64,000 bases of DNA from Gp1-AA133 sp964641665 (GTDB taxonomy: Bacteria > Acidobacteriota > Terriglobia > Terriglobales > Acidobacteriaceae), in the NCBI GenBank assembly GCA_964641665.1, contig CAZXKO010000114.1:46680-110679 (forward strand), read 5' to 3'. The notes under the pieces were generated by a model. It was not told the origin of the DNA, did no database searches, and was given only the letters and a program-made list of their open reading frames with translations. The position numbers and the translations under genes were made by a program. Positions 18,305 to 27,067 of the stretch are shown here, in pieces (within the stretch, counting starts at the first letter, position 1; every line of letters begins with the position of its first letter).

Positions 18305-19456
18305 CTAAGTAGATCGCACCTCAATCTCCGCCTTCTCCCCCCGATACACTCGCGAAATCCCCCGCACTACCCGCCGCATCGGCAGCACGCCCTTCTCATC
18401 GGCAAAGAAAATCTCCCCCACCCGCGTGCCCCGGTAATACCAGCGCTTCAGAATCGCCAGATGCTCCATCGCCTCGAGAGCAGTGCCAGCCTGGGGAACC
18501 GGCGCCTCGTCGAGCGTCTGCTCGACCCGCGACTCCATCGACTGCGACTTGGTATGCTCCGGCGACTGAATCGAAAACACGATCGGCCCTGCGATCGCGC
18601 CCGCCTCCACGCGAAACAGCGCCACCGATTCCTTCGCCGCGCACGGTTGCACCATGACTCCCGTCAGCCGATCGATGCGACGCACCACCTCCGGCTGCTG
18701 TCCCATCACCGGCTTCAGCTTGTCGAGCCGCGCGTGCTGCGCCGCCGCGCCTTCAAAATCCAGCACGCCCGACGCCTCATCGCGCAGGTGAGAGATCTCC
18801 CGCACCAGCGACTCGCCGCCTGTATCCAGATACGCCCGCACCCGTCCAACCTCCACCCGATACTCTTCGTCGCTGCAGCCCTTGAAACAAGGCGCCAGGC
18901 ACATCTTCATCTCGGAGTAAATGCACCCCGGAAACGCCGGATCCGGGTGCAAATCATCAACACACCGCCGCATCTTGAAGAAGTCGAGCGAGTCGTTGGC
19001 AAACTTCTCCGCCGCCACCCGCGAGACGAACGGTCCGTAGTACAGCGATGTCCCGTTCCGCCGCCCCAGCCGCGTCGTGATCGACGCCCGCGGATACTCG
19101 TTCTCCAGGTGCAGCTTGACCATGGGCGCAAAGCGCAGCCGCAGGCGCGCGGCATAAGTCTTCGGAAAGGTGAAGCGCAGGAGTTGATAAAGCAGAAAGC
19201 CGGACTCGAAATCCGACCCCGTGGCCGAGTATTCGATCGACCGCACCCGGCCACGCAGGTTCAGGCGCTTGGTGCGCTCTTCCGGAACGGAGAGCAACCG
19301 GTGCAGCCGCCGCCGCAGGTTGGCGGTCTTGCTGACGTAAGGTTCCGTGCCCGCTTGTCCGCGCAGCAGGAAGACCGCGGCGCCCGCCGGAACCGCGGCG
19401 AACACCTCGTGGTCGCGGCCCGCGTCGAACTCAAGCCGGTTGGCCAGCACACTCAA
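18305..19456 (-). CDS. UvrC N-terminal-half homologue with degenerate GIY-YIG site
   Basis: The 383-residue product aligns in layout with the first half of UvrC. A GIY-YIG-like segment (AVFLLRGQAGTEPYVSKTANLRRRL) is followed by the cysteine cluster CIYSEMKMCLAPC and a UvrB-interaction (UVR) helix (about 215-240, REISHLRDEASGVLDFEGAA). The C-terminal RNase H-like nuclease half and HhH repeats are absent. In the GIY-YIG part the YVGK glycine is Ser, and the usual catalytic Glu position appears to be Tyr. It could be a Cho-like accessory incision protein or a non-catalytic DNA-binding paralogue. The start is TTG 19456, or GTG two codons later. Confidence 0.75.
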   Translation of the reverse strand: MSVLANRLEFDAGRDHEVFAAVPAGAAVFLLRGQAGTEPYVSKTANLRRRLHRLLSVPEERTKRLNLRGRVRSIEYSATGSDFESGFLLYQLLRFTFPKTYAARLRLRFAPMVKLHLENEYPRASITTRLGRRNGTSLYYGPFVSRVAAEKFANDSLDFFKMRRCVDDLHPDPAFPGCIYSEMKMCLAPCFKGCSDEEYRVEVGRVRAYLDTGGESLVREISHLRDEASGVLDFEGAAAQHARLDKLKPVMGQQPEVVRRIDRLTGVMVQPCAAKESVALFRVEAGAIAGPIVFSIQSPEHTKSQSMESRVEQTLDEAPVPQAGTALEAMEHLAILKRWYYRGTRVGEIFFADEKGVLPMRRVVRGISRVYRGEKAEIEVRST

Positions 19457-19745
19457 ATTCTAGACGGAATCGGCGCAGGAGGCACGGGAGCGCATCAGTT
19501 CCTTCGCCAACCTCGTGAGCCAAAGAGATCTGTCATCCTGAGCGCAGTGAGGCGCCAGCCGAACGCAGTCGAAGTTGAGGCGCTTAGCTGGCGTCTGAGC
19601 CGGCTGCCGAAATCCCGAGCGCAGTCGAGGGAGCTTACCCGCGTTCGCTTGCGGCACTGCCAGCCCGGGTAATTTCGTCACCCATACCGCTACGAGAAAC
19701 CGAACTGCGCGTTGTCTCCGGTGCTGCCCACGCGACCGCCGCACT
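19457..19745. repeat. Gap with long-repeat copy
   Basis: A TGTCATCCTGAGCGCAGTGA-type copy lies near 19530-19575 with a degenerate second piece near 19605-19635. No gene is seen. Confidence 0.6.
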
Positions 19746-20186
19746 CTACCACCCGAACCGTTTCACAATTCCATGCCCAAGCTTGGAGAAGAACTCCACC
19801 GCCTCCCGATCCTGACGCAACGGCCCAACCACGTACTTCCCCAGCGCAGCCCCGCCCATCGCGTAGTGGCCGATGGCGAGACCTCCGATCGCAGCATACC
19901 CGACCGCCAGCCCGCCGAGCGCGAGATAGCCGAGCGCGAGCCCGCCAAAGGCGACCAGTCCCAACCCCAGTCCGCCCAGCGTCAAACCACCGAGGGCCAC
20001 CCCGCCAATCGCGACCAGACCGCGCGCCACGCCTCCCACCGCGACTACCCCGGTGGCGATGTCTCCCAGGGCAATCACCCCCCGCGCATGCCCGCGGACT
20101 TCGCTATTCGCAGAATCCGGCCCCACGGCGATCGCAATCACTGGAAATTCCAGAAACGTAGCAGAGGATTTGTAACGGATAGGCAT
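19746..20186 (-). CDS. Tandem A-x-G pentapeptide-repeat protein
   Basis: The 146-residue product is dominated by about 16 consecutive five-residue units of the form A-(hydrophobic)-G-x-x, for example ALGDI, AVGGV, AIGGV, AFGGL, AVGYA and AMGGA (about residues 38-122). It is flanked by a short N-terminal domain and a charged C-terminal helix (QDREAVEFFSKLGHGIVKRF). The periodicity equals that of classical pentapeptide repeats (A-[DN]-L-x-x) but with Gly in place of the third residue, so a beta-solenoid or a glycine-zipper membrane structure is possible. The function is unknown. ATG at 20186. Confidence 0.7.
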   Translation of the reverse strand: MPIRYKSSATFLEFPVIAIAVGPDSANSEVRGHARGVIALGDIATGVVAVGGVARGLVAIGGVALGGLTLGGLGLGLVAFGGLALGYLALGGLAVGYAAIGGLAIGHYAMGGAALGKYVVGPLRQDREAVEFFSKLGHGIVKRFGW

Positions 20187-20496
20187 GACCGCCTCCTGAA
20201 CCGACCACCTCTGGAACTACCTGGCAGGAGCTAGAAAAGATGCAGGACGTGTCTCGGTGACAGGGTGCAGCGCCCGCCGCATGCCCAGGTCACAATCGAA
20301 GCCGGAGGATGCCTCAACCCACCAACATCTTGTCATTCCGACGCCGAGCGTAGCGGGGGCGGAAAAATCTGCTCTCCCATCGATCACATCACTCTCCGCA
20401 ACTCTTCCTTCGCGTCCTCAGCGGCCCTTCCCTGCGACCGGAGCGCCTGCCCAGAGCGCAGGCGAAGGGCGGTCCAAGGCTTTCGCGTTCTCTACG
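20187..20496. repeat. Gap with dispersed repeats
   Basis: It contains a TTGTCATTCCGACGCCGAGC-type repeat near 20330-20370 and a CTCTCCGCAACTC/GCGTCCTCAGCGG-type piece near 20393-20425. No gene is seen. Confidence 0.55.
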
Positions 20497-21267
20497 TCAC
20501 CGGTAATTCGCGCTCCGGAACTTCTGCCGGAAGTCCAGCCCATCCAGCTTGATGATCCGGCACATCTCGTGCAACCGCGAGCGCATGCGCTCCCCGATGC
20601 GGTCGCCCAGAGTTTCCTCGCGCGCCGCCGCCCGCGCCGCCGACAGCGTCCCGTTCGCGCCCCCGGCCGACTGGTCATCAAAGTTCGTGGTGATGATCGT
20701 CGTCCGATTGTTGTTGTAGCGCGTGTTCAGGATCAGGCTCACCGTATCCCACACCCACTCCGTCGGCTTCACCGCGCCCAGTTCATCCAGAACCAGCACT
20801 TCCGCGTCGAACACCGGCCGCAGCACATCCAGTTCCGTCGTCTGCACCGAGGCGTTGTAGGAGTTCTGGATCTGCTTCAACAGCTCGCGATAGTCACAGA
20901 ACAGGCAGCCGACTCCTCGCTCCAGGATCAACTCCTTCACGATCCCCACTGCCAGGTGCGTCTTTCCCGTGCCGATCTTGCCAATCAGCAGCAGCCCGGT
21001 TCCATCGTGCGGATCAAACTCCTGCACAAACTTCGACGCCGCAATGTGCGCCATCGCCAGCGACGCGTGCGCCCCTGGAAAATCCGTCGTGTAGCTCGAC
21101 AGCACGCAGTGCTCGTAGCGTTTCGGAATCCTCGCCGCCGCCAGCAGCGTCTCAGCCCGCGCCTTTAGCCGGCAGTCGCAGCGCGTCACCCGCCGCTCCC
21201 CGCCGTTCCCAACATTCTTCCACCCGGTCCCTTCGCACAGCGGACAAACTCCTGCAGCCACTTTCAT
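20497..21267 (-). CDS. DnaC/IstB-like AAA+ ATPase with N-terminal zinc finger
   Basis: The 256-residue protein starts with a putative zinc-binding module (CPLC at 9-12, CDC at 30-32). It then has an ATPase core with Walker A GKIGTGKT, Walker B VLVLDELG, sensor-1 TTIITTNF and a C-terminal arginine-containing segment (GERMRSRLHEM). The arrangement fits helicase-loader or primosomal DnaC/DnaI-type proteins, as well as IstB. No transposase is adjacent, which favours a replication role. The ATG at 21267 (MKVAAGVCPLCEG) is preferred; the longer frame to 21405 has no domain content. Cytoplasmic. Confidence 0.85.
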   Translation of the reverse strand: MKVAAGVCPLCEGTGWKNVGNGGERRVTRCDCRLKARAETLLAAARIPKRYEHCVLSSYTTDFPGAHASLAMAHIAASKFVQEFDPHDGTGLLLIGKIGTGKTHLAVGIVKELILERGVGCLFCDYRELLKQIQNSYNASVQTTELDVLRPVFDAEVLVLDELGAVKPTEWVWDTVSLILNTRYNNNRTTIITTNFDDQSAGGANGTLSAARAAAREETLGDRIGERMRSRLHEMCRIIKLDGLDFRQKFRSANYR

Positions 21268-21675
21268 CCATGCCTTCCTTATTCCGACTCTGCACCCGCC
21301 ACCAATTTCACGCAAGTCCAAATCCGCGAACCACTGTGTACAACCTGTGGAGCAATGCACCGCGTTGTGGAGACCCGAGGAAAAACCTTCCCGCCTCATC
21401 GCCATGTAGTTTGTACCCGGTTTCGTGAACCACTGAGTACCGTCGGACTCAACATCAGCAATGCTCTGCTAAACACCGCGCCCAGCAAGGGTTTGCGGTG
21501 AACTCCAACCTCCTGCCCTCATCTCATGCACGAATCATGCGCCTTTTCCGAGTTTTTCACAGTTGACAACGCACCAACTCGGCGGAAAATAGCGCTATCA
21601 GGATTCCGCCTCAACTTTGGCTCCCCCTCCCCCAGGCTTCGTTGGGGCAGACACGGAATTCTGCCAGGAGAAACG
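21268..21675. other. Divergent intergenic region between the ATPase gene and HU
   Basis: No gene is seen. It must hold the promoters of both flanking genes. TTGACA at 21563-21568 is a good -35 box for HU; the -10 (AAAATA about 17 bases later) is weak. AGGAG at 21666-21670 is the HU ribosome-binding site. Confidence 0.4.
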
Positions 21676-21954
21676 ATGAACAAAGCTGATCTCGTGGACC
21701 GTATCGCGGGAGCCTGTGACGTGAGCAAAACACTGGCGACCACAGCGATCGACACCGCTGTGGACAGCATTACCGCTTCCCTCAAAAAGGGAGACCGGGT
21801 AGCTTTGATCGGTTTTGGCACATTCTCTGTCTCGCAGAGAAAGGCCCGCAATGGTCGTAATCCGCAAACCGGTGCCACCATCAAAATCGCGGCCCGCCGG
21901 GTCGCGAAGTTCACCCCAGGTGCTGAACTGAAGAAAGCAGTTAATAAAAAGTAA
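21676..21954 (+). CDS. HU-family DNA-binding protein
   Basis: The 92-residue product is a typical HU/IHF-type nucleoid protein (MNKADLVDRIAGACDVSKTLA, GFGTFSVSQRKARNGRNPQTGATIKI, FTPGAELKKAVN). It bends DNA as a dimer, with the conserved Pro of RNPQTG intercalating. The start codon is ATG 21676 with AGGAG five bases upstream; a longer frame to 21526 has no HU character. It is monocistronic and is followed by a strong terminator. Confidence 0.96.
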   Translation: MNKADLVDRIAGACDVSKTLATTAIDTAVDSITASLKKGDRVALIGFGTFSVSQRKARNGRNPQTGATIKIAARRVAKFTPGAELKKAVNKK

Positions 21955-21977
21955 GAGTTCGCTCCAGGCTAGTCGTT

Positions 21978-22012
21978 AACGGCAGGAGGTCGGTCCTGCC
22001 GTTCTTTTTTTT
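21978..22012 (+). terminator. Rho-independent terminator of HU
   Basis: A perfect 10-bp stem (AACGGCAGGA with TCCTGCCGTT) and a 6-base loop are followed by eight T residues. Confidence 0.95.
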
Positions 22013-22304
22013 GCGCGAGGAAGTCCGCCCTTGTCTGCGCGGCGCACCAACGCGATAAGTCCAGCAAGAAAGTAGCGGGCGCCACAACCCGCGTGGGGAC
22101 AGACGCCCCGTCTGTCCGGCGGCCCAGGCGTATCGGGCCGCAATCTTAGGAACGACCACAAAAGGAGGGTCGGCTACGAAAAGGGGCAGGTCTCCTCGGG
22201 AGACCCGCCACCCTCAACCCCCTCCCCCTCAATCACTTGGATCGTTGCTGAATCCCGCGCGCTTCCTGTAGAATCAAAAGGCTCGAATCGAGGTTCCCAC
22301 GGAC
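22013..22304. repeat. Gap with REP hairpin upstream of rpmE
   Basis: REP hairpin 22097-22117 (GGACAGACG-CCC-CGTCTGTCC). No gene and no recognised L31 leader structure. Confidence 0.6.
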
Positions 22305-22553
22305 ATGAAGGCAGCTATCCATCCCGCATATAACGAAATCCGCGTGGTTTGCGCCTGCGGCAACAATTTCACCACCCGCTCCACCCACAAGGGCGATCTG
22401 CACGTCGAAATCTGCTCCGCCTGCCACCCCTTCTTCACCGGCAAGCAGAAGTTGCTGGACACCGCCGGCCGGGTCGAGCGCTTCCGTCGCAAGTACGCGA
22501 AAAGCGACGCCGCGAAATCCGAAGCCGCGAAGAAAGACGCCGCCAAGAACTAA
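22305..22553 (+). CDS. rpmE: 50S ribosomal protein L31, zinc-binding type
   Basis: The 82-residue protein starts MKAAIHPAYNEIRVVCACGN and has the four zinc cysteines as CAC and CSAC. This identifies the C+ form of L31. The C-terminal tail is extended by about 15 residues of Lys/Ala/Asp (KSDAAKSEAAKKDAAKN), which is common in this phylum. It is monocistronic with a terminator 22 bases after the stop. Confidence 0.96.
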   Translation: MKAAIHPAYNEIRVVCACGNNFTTRSTHKGDLHVEICSACHPFFTGKQKLLDTAGRVERFRRKYAKSDAAKSEAAKKDAAKN

Positions 22554-22575
22554 CGCGGTTTTTCGCAGAAGATCA

Positions 22576-22605
22576 AAGCCCTCGCCGATGGCGGGGGCTT
22601 TCTCT
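22576..22605 (+). terminator. Terminator of rpmE
   Basis: AAGCCCTCGCC and GGCGGGGGCTT form an 11-bp stem (one G-T pair) with a GAT-type loop, followed by TTCTCTT. Confidence 0.8.
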
Positions 22606-22629
22606 TGCCCGGCCAGCTAAAATAACCAC

Positions 22630-23748
22630 GTGCGCAAGTATTGGGACAATTCGGGATCTCCCGCGATCGGTGCCGAGCCAGCCGGCCCATCTCTTCGCCC
22701 GGTCCCATCACGCCTCACTTTGGGCGGCGTCCAGCTTTCTCCCGCCACCGTGCTGGCTCCCATGGCCGGGGTCACCGACACGGTCTTCCGCCGCTTCATC
22801 CGCAACCTCACTGGCTGCGGCCTGATCATGACCGAATTCACCTCGGCCGACGGCGTCCTCCGCGCCGAGGACCGCAAGGCCAAGCGCTACCTGCATTTCT
22901 ACGAAGACGAGCATCCCATCTCAGCGCAGCTTTTCGGCAGCAACCCGCAAGTGATGGCCGAAGCCGCTCGCATGGTCGAGGGCCTCGGCTTCGACCTGGT
23001 CGATTTGAATCTGGGCTGTCCCGCGAAGAAAGTCGTGAAGTGTAACGGCGGATCGGGCCTGCTGCGCGATCTGCCCGCCATCGGTAAGATTTTCGAGGCT
23101 GTCCGCGCCGCGGTGAAGATTCCCTTCACCGTGAAATTCCGCGCCGGATGGAGCGACCAGGAAATTGTCTGCGTCGAGCTCGCGAAACTCGCGGAAGCCT
23201 GCGGCCTGTGCGGCGTCGCGCTGCATGCACGCACCCGTGAGCAGGGTTACAGCGGCACCGCCCGCTGGGAGTGGATCGCGGCCGTCAAAGACGCGGTCAA
23301 GATTCCCGTGATCGGCAACGGCGACATCCGCACGCCCGAAGACGCCTGCGCCATGGTGACCCAGACCGGATGCGATGCCGTCATGATCGGCCGCTCTGCC
23401 TCATCTAATCCGTGGATCTTCCGCCAGATCGCGCAATACACGGCGACGGGCCGCTACGATCAGCCGGGCGAATCCGACCGTTACGCGATGATCCGGACGT
23501 ATTTCAGCATGCTGATCGAAGAAGAATTTCCCGACGCTCCCGGCAAGATGAAGCAGTTCGCGTCGTGGTTCACGCACGGAGTCCCCGGCGGCGCCGCGTT
23601 ACGAAAAGCCATCTATGAAGCGAGGGAAGCGCCCGACATCCTGAAGCGCGTAGAAGAATTCTTCGAAAGCCGTCTATGTCGCGCGGGCACTCCTGCCCGT
23701 GAACTCGGCGACGCAAGCACGCTGCCCGCTTCGCCCCTGCTCACATAG
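22630..23748 (+). CDS. dusB: tRNA-dihydrouridine synthase, DusB type
   Basis: This FMN- and NADPH-dependent enzyme reduces uridines in tRNA D-loops. The 372-residue product shows APMAGVTDTVFRRF, the catalytic cysteine in NLGCPAKKV, ALHARTREQGYSG, IGNGDI and IGRSASSNPWIF. The start is GTG 22630; residues 1-25 are poorly conserved in appearance, so a later start is possible. The last about 22 residues after EEFFESRL are translated from a CTCC-loop REP element (23684-23699) that has overrun the original end. Confidence 0.93.
   Translation: MRKYWDNSGSPAIGAEPAGPSLRPVPSRLTLGGVQLSPATVLAPMAGVTDTVFRRFIRNLTGCGLIMTEFTSADGVLRAEDRKAKRYLHFYEDEHPISAQLFGSNPQVMAEAARMVEGLGFDLVDLNLGCPAKKVVKCNGGSGLLRDLPAIGKIFEAVRAAVKIPFTVKFRAGWSDQEIVCVELAKLAEACGLCGVALHARTREQGYSGTARWEWIAAVKDAVKIPVIGNGDIRTPEDACAMVTQTGCDAVMIGRSASSNPWIFRQIAQYTATGRYDQPGESDRYAMIRTYFSMLIEEEFPDAPGKMKQFASWFTHGVPGGAALRKAIYEAREAPDILKRVEEFFESRLCRAGTPARELGDASTLPASPLLT
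23684..23699. repeat. CTCC-loop REP hairpin in the 3' end of dusB
   Basis: CGGGCA-CTCC-TGCCCG is a perfect 6-bp stem with the same CTCC loop as the REP copies that flank the RAYT gene and the copy inside mutS2. Confidence 0.8.
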
Positions 23749-23873
23749 GCCCAGACGCCCCCGTCTGGGCGGCCGAGCAAAGCTCGGCAGGGTTTTTGGT
23801 GAACGCTCCAATGCACTAGGGATGAGATCCATAGCGGAGCTTCACTCCGCCGGGCAGACGAGGGCGTCTGCCC
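23749..23873. repeat. REP cluster between dusB and the MBL gene
   Basis: Hairpins 23749-23770 (loop CCCC), GCCGAGC-AAA-GCTCGGC near 23772-23788, GCGGAGC-TTCA-CTCCGC near 23834 and 23852-23873 (inverted, loop AGGG) form a two-ended BIME-like array. Confidence 0.8.
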
Positions 23874-24707
23874 CTACGCGGGTCGTGCGAGCAACCTTCC
23901 CGCATCCTGCTCGATATACGCCCACGGCACATCCGCCCCGTGCGTAAACACCGTCAGCCACTTCTCCGGCAACGCCCTCTCGTAATAGCGCTTGCGGCTG
24001 TTGATCGTGTCGATGGGAAACAGATCAAACGCCATCACCCAGGTGAGATCGATATGCGCAGCCGTCGGGATCAGGTCCGAGATGTAGCAAGCCGTCTTCC
24101 CGCCGCTGGTCACGACGACCGCCTGCATGTGCGCCGTGTGCCCCGGAAAGACTTTGACGGAAACACCGGGCACAATTTCCTGGTCGCCGCGCAGCAGTTG
24201 CATCTGCCCACTGCGAATCAGCGGGTCGTAGTTGTCGCTGATGTAGCTGATTGAATCGCGGATGTGTTGCTCGCGCCCGTGCTGCCATTCGCCTTCCTGC
24301 ACGTAGTACTTGGCTTTCGGAAACGTCGCCACGACCTGATCGTCCCGTCGCACGGTATTCCAGCCACAGTGATCGAAGTGCAGGTGCGTGTTGATGACGA
24401 TGTCGACGTCTTCAGGCGTCAGGCCGCTGCTCGCCAGGTTTTCGAGCAACTGTGCCGGCTGCCCGTAAATCTTCACCATCTTCTCCGACAGCTTGTTCCC
24501 GATCCCGGTCTCGACCAGCACCGTGTGCTTGCCGGTGCGCACGAGCAATGAATTCAATCCGGCCCGGACGAAGTTCCGCTCGTCCGCCACGACCTTCTTC
24601 GACCACATCACCTTTGGCACGACTCCAAAGAACGCCCCTCCATCGAGTGGGTAAGTCCCGTCGGAGAAGATGCCCAGTTCAAAATCACCGAGCTCGATGC
24701 GATGCAA
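23874..24707 (-). CDS. MBL-fold metallohydrolase
   Basis: The 277-residue product has the metallo-beta-lactamase fold signature HLHFDHCGW (metal motif), a further His in VFPGHTAHMQAVVV, and an Asp in CYISDLIPTAAH. The VRAGLNSLLVRTGKHTVLVETGIGNK start is typical of MBL hydrolases of the lactonase/quinolone-like group. The substrate is unknown. The apparent start is TTG 24707 (MHRIELGDFELGIFSDG), with no clear ATG alternative. The 3' end abuts a REP cluster. Cytoplasmic, as no signal peptide is seen. Confidence 0.85.
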   Translation of the reverse strand: MHRIELGDFELGIFSDGTYPLDGGAFFGVVPKVMWSKKVVADERNFVRAGLNSLLVRTGKHTVLVETGIGNKLSEKMVKIYGQPAQLLENLASSGLTPEDVDIVINTHLHFDHCGWNTVRRDDQVVATFPKAKYYVQEGEWQHGREQHIRDSISYISDNYDPLIRSGQMQLLRGDQEIVPGVSVKVFPGHTAHMQAVVVTSGGKTACYISDLIPTAAHIDLTWVMAFDLFPIDTINSRKRYYERALPEKWLTVFTHGADVPWAYIEQDAGRLLARPA

Positions 24708-24808
24708 TTCAGCACACTCCTCTGCGTCCTCCGCGGCTTTTCTCAGCGCCCTCTGCGGTTAAAGGCTTTTCTCCCCGCCGGGGACCTGGAGTACGCGACG
24801 ATCGTCTC

Positions 24809-27067
24809 CTACTTCAACTCCCGCTCAAAGTGCTCCTCGATCATCTGGAAAAGATGCAGCTGCGCCGCCTTCCCGTGAATGCTATGCGTTTTGCCGGGGT
24901 AGATCATCAGCCGGAACTCCTTGTCGGCCTTGATGAGCGCGTCAATCACCTGGATGCTGTTCTGAAAATGCACGTTGTCGTCGCTCGTTCCGTGCACCAG
25001 CAGGAGCGCCCCATGCAGTTTGTCGGCTGACTTCGCCATCACCGAGTCGTCGTAACCTTTCGGGTTGTCCTTGGGCAGACCCATGTAGCGCTCGATGTAG
25101 ATGGTGTCGTAGTTGTGCTGGTCGGTCACGGGCGCCACGGAGACCCCGGCTTTGAAAGTATCCGAGTGCGTCATGGAATAAAACGTCATCGACCCGCCAT
25201 TCGACCATCCCCAGATGGCGACGCGATCTTTGTCTAGCTGGGGGTATTGCGCTTCCAGTTGGCTCAACGCGGTCAGCTGGTCCTTCAGCTCGACGGCGCC
25301 GAACTGGTGGCGCAGGGCGGCGCTGAAAGTCCGGCCGCGATTCGGCGTGCCCCGGTTATCAACGCTGAAAATCGCAAACCCCTTCTGCAGAAGAATCTGG
25401 TGAAACTCGTTGATCACGTCGCCCCAGTCGTCGCGCACCACCTGGTCGCCGGGCCCGCCGTAGATGTAGACGATCAACGGGATCTTCCCCGCCGGCGCAT
25501 CGGGCGGAAGCTGCAACTGCCCGTACAGCGTGGCCGTGCCGTCGTCAGCCTTGAACTCCATGTTCTTTGGCGCCACCAGTCCGTACTCGGCGACGCTGCG
25601 CGCTTCCCACACTTTGCTGCACGGCCCGCTCACCGCGCACAGCGACAGCCGGGGTGGGGTCAGACTCGCGGAGTAGTAGTCCATCCAGTGCTTGCCGTCT
25701 TCGGAGAATTGGGCGTGATGCGCGCCGTCCTCCGGAGTGAGGCGGCGGAAGTCGGAGCCGTCGAGCTTTACCGAAAACACCTGCTCCTGGCGTGGATCGC
25801 CGGCGTTCGCCGTGAAATACACCGCGTTCTCGTCGACGCCCTCGACGCCCAGCACCTCGTAATCACCTTTCTCCAACTGGCGTTCGAGTTTCGCGTCCGC
25901 CGAGAGCGGCTCCTGCTTGTCGAAGCTGTACAGATATAAATGCGTGTAGCCATCCCGCCAGCTTGACCAGATAAACCGGTCGCCTGATTTCAGGATGCGG
26001 AAGTCATCGTTCACATTGACCCAAGCATCGGGAATGTTTTCGGTCAGCACTTTGCGCGAGCGGCCGGACTTGGCTTCGATGAAGTACAAGTCGATGGTGT
26101 CCTGCGCCCGGTTCACCACCTGCGCCCAGAGCACGCCGTCGCGCACCCAGCCGAAGCGCGGGAGGTAGATGTCGGTGTCCTGGGTGAGCGAAATCCATTT
26201 AGGCTTGCCTCCCTTGGCCGCAATCACCCCGAGCCGTACAACGGGGTTGGGATCGCCCGCCTTTGGATATTTTTCCTCCTCCACCTTGGGGTGCGTCGGC
26301 AGCCAGTCGGTGATCGGATACGTCGGCACTTGCTTCTCGTTCATCTGCAGAAAGACGATCTGGCTGCTGTCGGGCGACCAGAAGTAATTGCTGCGCACGC
26401 TCAACTCCTCGGCGTACACCCAATCGACTTCCCCGTTCAAGATGTCGGCGTCGGTGTCGTTGGTGAGCTGCTTGCCGTCCTGCCCGGAGATCGGCTCGAC
26501 GTGCAGGTTGTGTTTGCGAACGTAGGCGATGTGGTTGCCGTCGGGCGAGAATTTCGGGTCCCCGCTGGGTTCGGGCGAAGACGTGAACTGCACGGCCGTG
26601 CCGTTCTCGAGGTCATAGAGCCAGAGCTGGCCCTGGGAGTCAAACAGCAGATGCTTGGAATCGGGCGCCCACAGGTAAGCCGCAACCTGGTAGCGAGTGA
26701 CCCGCTCTCTCTCACGTTCGTTCTTGATCTTGGTGGCATCTGGAGCCAGGCTAGCGAGCTTGGCCTCGCTGACCAGCAGCTTCTTCTCGCCGGTCGCGGC
26801 GTCCACGTACCAGAGTTCCCCGTGGTCGCCGGCATCGTCGCGCTGGACGTACGAGACTCGGGAGCTGTCGGGGGACCACTTGATCGCCTCCGGCCCACGC
26901 CCCGTGAGTCCGCCGTCGGCGAGAATCGCGTCGAGGGTCAGAGACTTCTTCGGGGAGCTTGAGGACTGGGCGAAGGCGGACGGAGCGATGAGGATCAACG
27001 GCAAAACCAGGGCCGCACAAATTCTCTTCAAGAGCAGACTCCGAGGATGGAAGATGGTCGGAAGCAT
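24809..27067 (-). CDS. Secreted S9-family peptidase, DPP-IV-like
   Basis: The 752-residue protein has an N-terminal signal peptide (LLLKRICAALVLPLILIAPSAFAQ, cleavage near AFA-Q), a DPPIV_N eight-bladed beta-propeller (about 90-460; WSPDSSRVSYV, WAPDSKHLLF, FSPDGNHIAYV) and a C-terminal alpha/beta-hydrolase domain. The catalytic triad is Ser622 (GWSNGG), Asp696 (SDDNVH) and His728 (GKTHS). The propeller also carries the DWVYAEELSVRSNYFWSPD segment that holds the N-terminus-recognising Glu pair. It should release N-terminal dipeptides from periplasmic or external peptides. It stands alone. Confidence 0.94.
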   Translation of the reverse strand: MLPTIFHPRSLLLKRICAALVLPLILIAPSAFAQSSSSPKKSLTLDAILADGGLTGRGPEAIKWSPDSSRVSYVQRDDAGDHGELWYVDAATGEKKLLVSEAKLASLAPDATKIKNERERERVTRYQVAAYLWAPDSKHLLFDSQGQLWLYDLENGTAVQFTSSPEPSGDPKFSPDGNHIAYVRKHNLHVEPISGQDGKQLTNDTDADILNGEVDWVYAEELSVRSNYFWSPDSSQIVFLQMNEKQVPTYPITDWLPTHPKVEEEKYPKAGDPNPVVRLGVIAAKGGKPKWISLTQDTDIYLPRFGWVRDGVLWAQVVNRAQDTIDLYFIEAKSGRSRKVLTENIPDAWVNVNDDFRILKSGDRFIWSSWRDGYTHLYLYSFDKQEPLSADAKLERQLEKGDYEVLGVEGVDENAVYFTANAGDPRQEQVFSVKLDGSDFRRLTPEDGAHHAQFSEDGKHWMDYYSASLTPPRLSLCAVSGPCSKVWEARSVAEYGLVAPKNMEFKADDGTATLYGQLQLPPDAPAGKIPLIVYIYGGPGDQVVRDDWGDVINEFHQILLQKGFAIFSVDNRGTPNRGRTFSAALRHQFGAVELKDQLTALSQLEAQYPQLDKDRVAIWGWSNGGSMTFYSMTHSDTFKAGVSVAPVTDQHNYDTIYIERYMGLPKDNPKGYDDSVMAKSADKLHGALLLVHGTSDDNVHFQNSIQVIDALIKADKEFRLMIYPGKTHSIHGKAAQLHLFQMIEEHFERELK

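Noticed and set aside
23820..23873. Possible CRISPR-like repetition in REP clusters
   Set aside because: The repeats are hairpins in alternating orientation without regular unique spacers, and no cas genes are present in the window.
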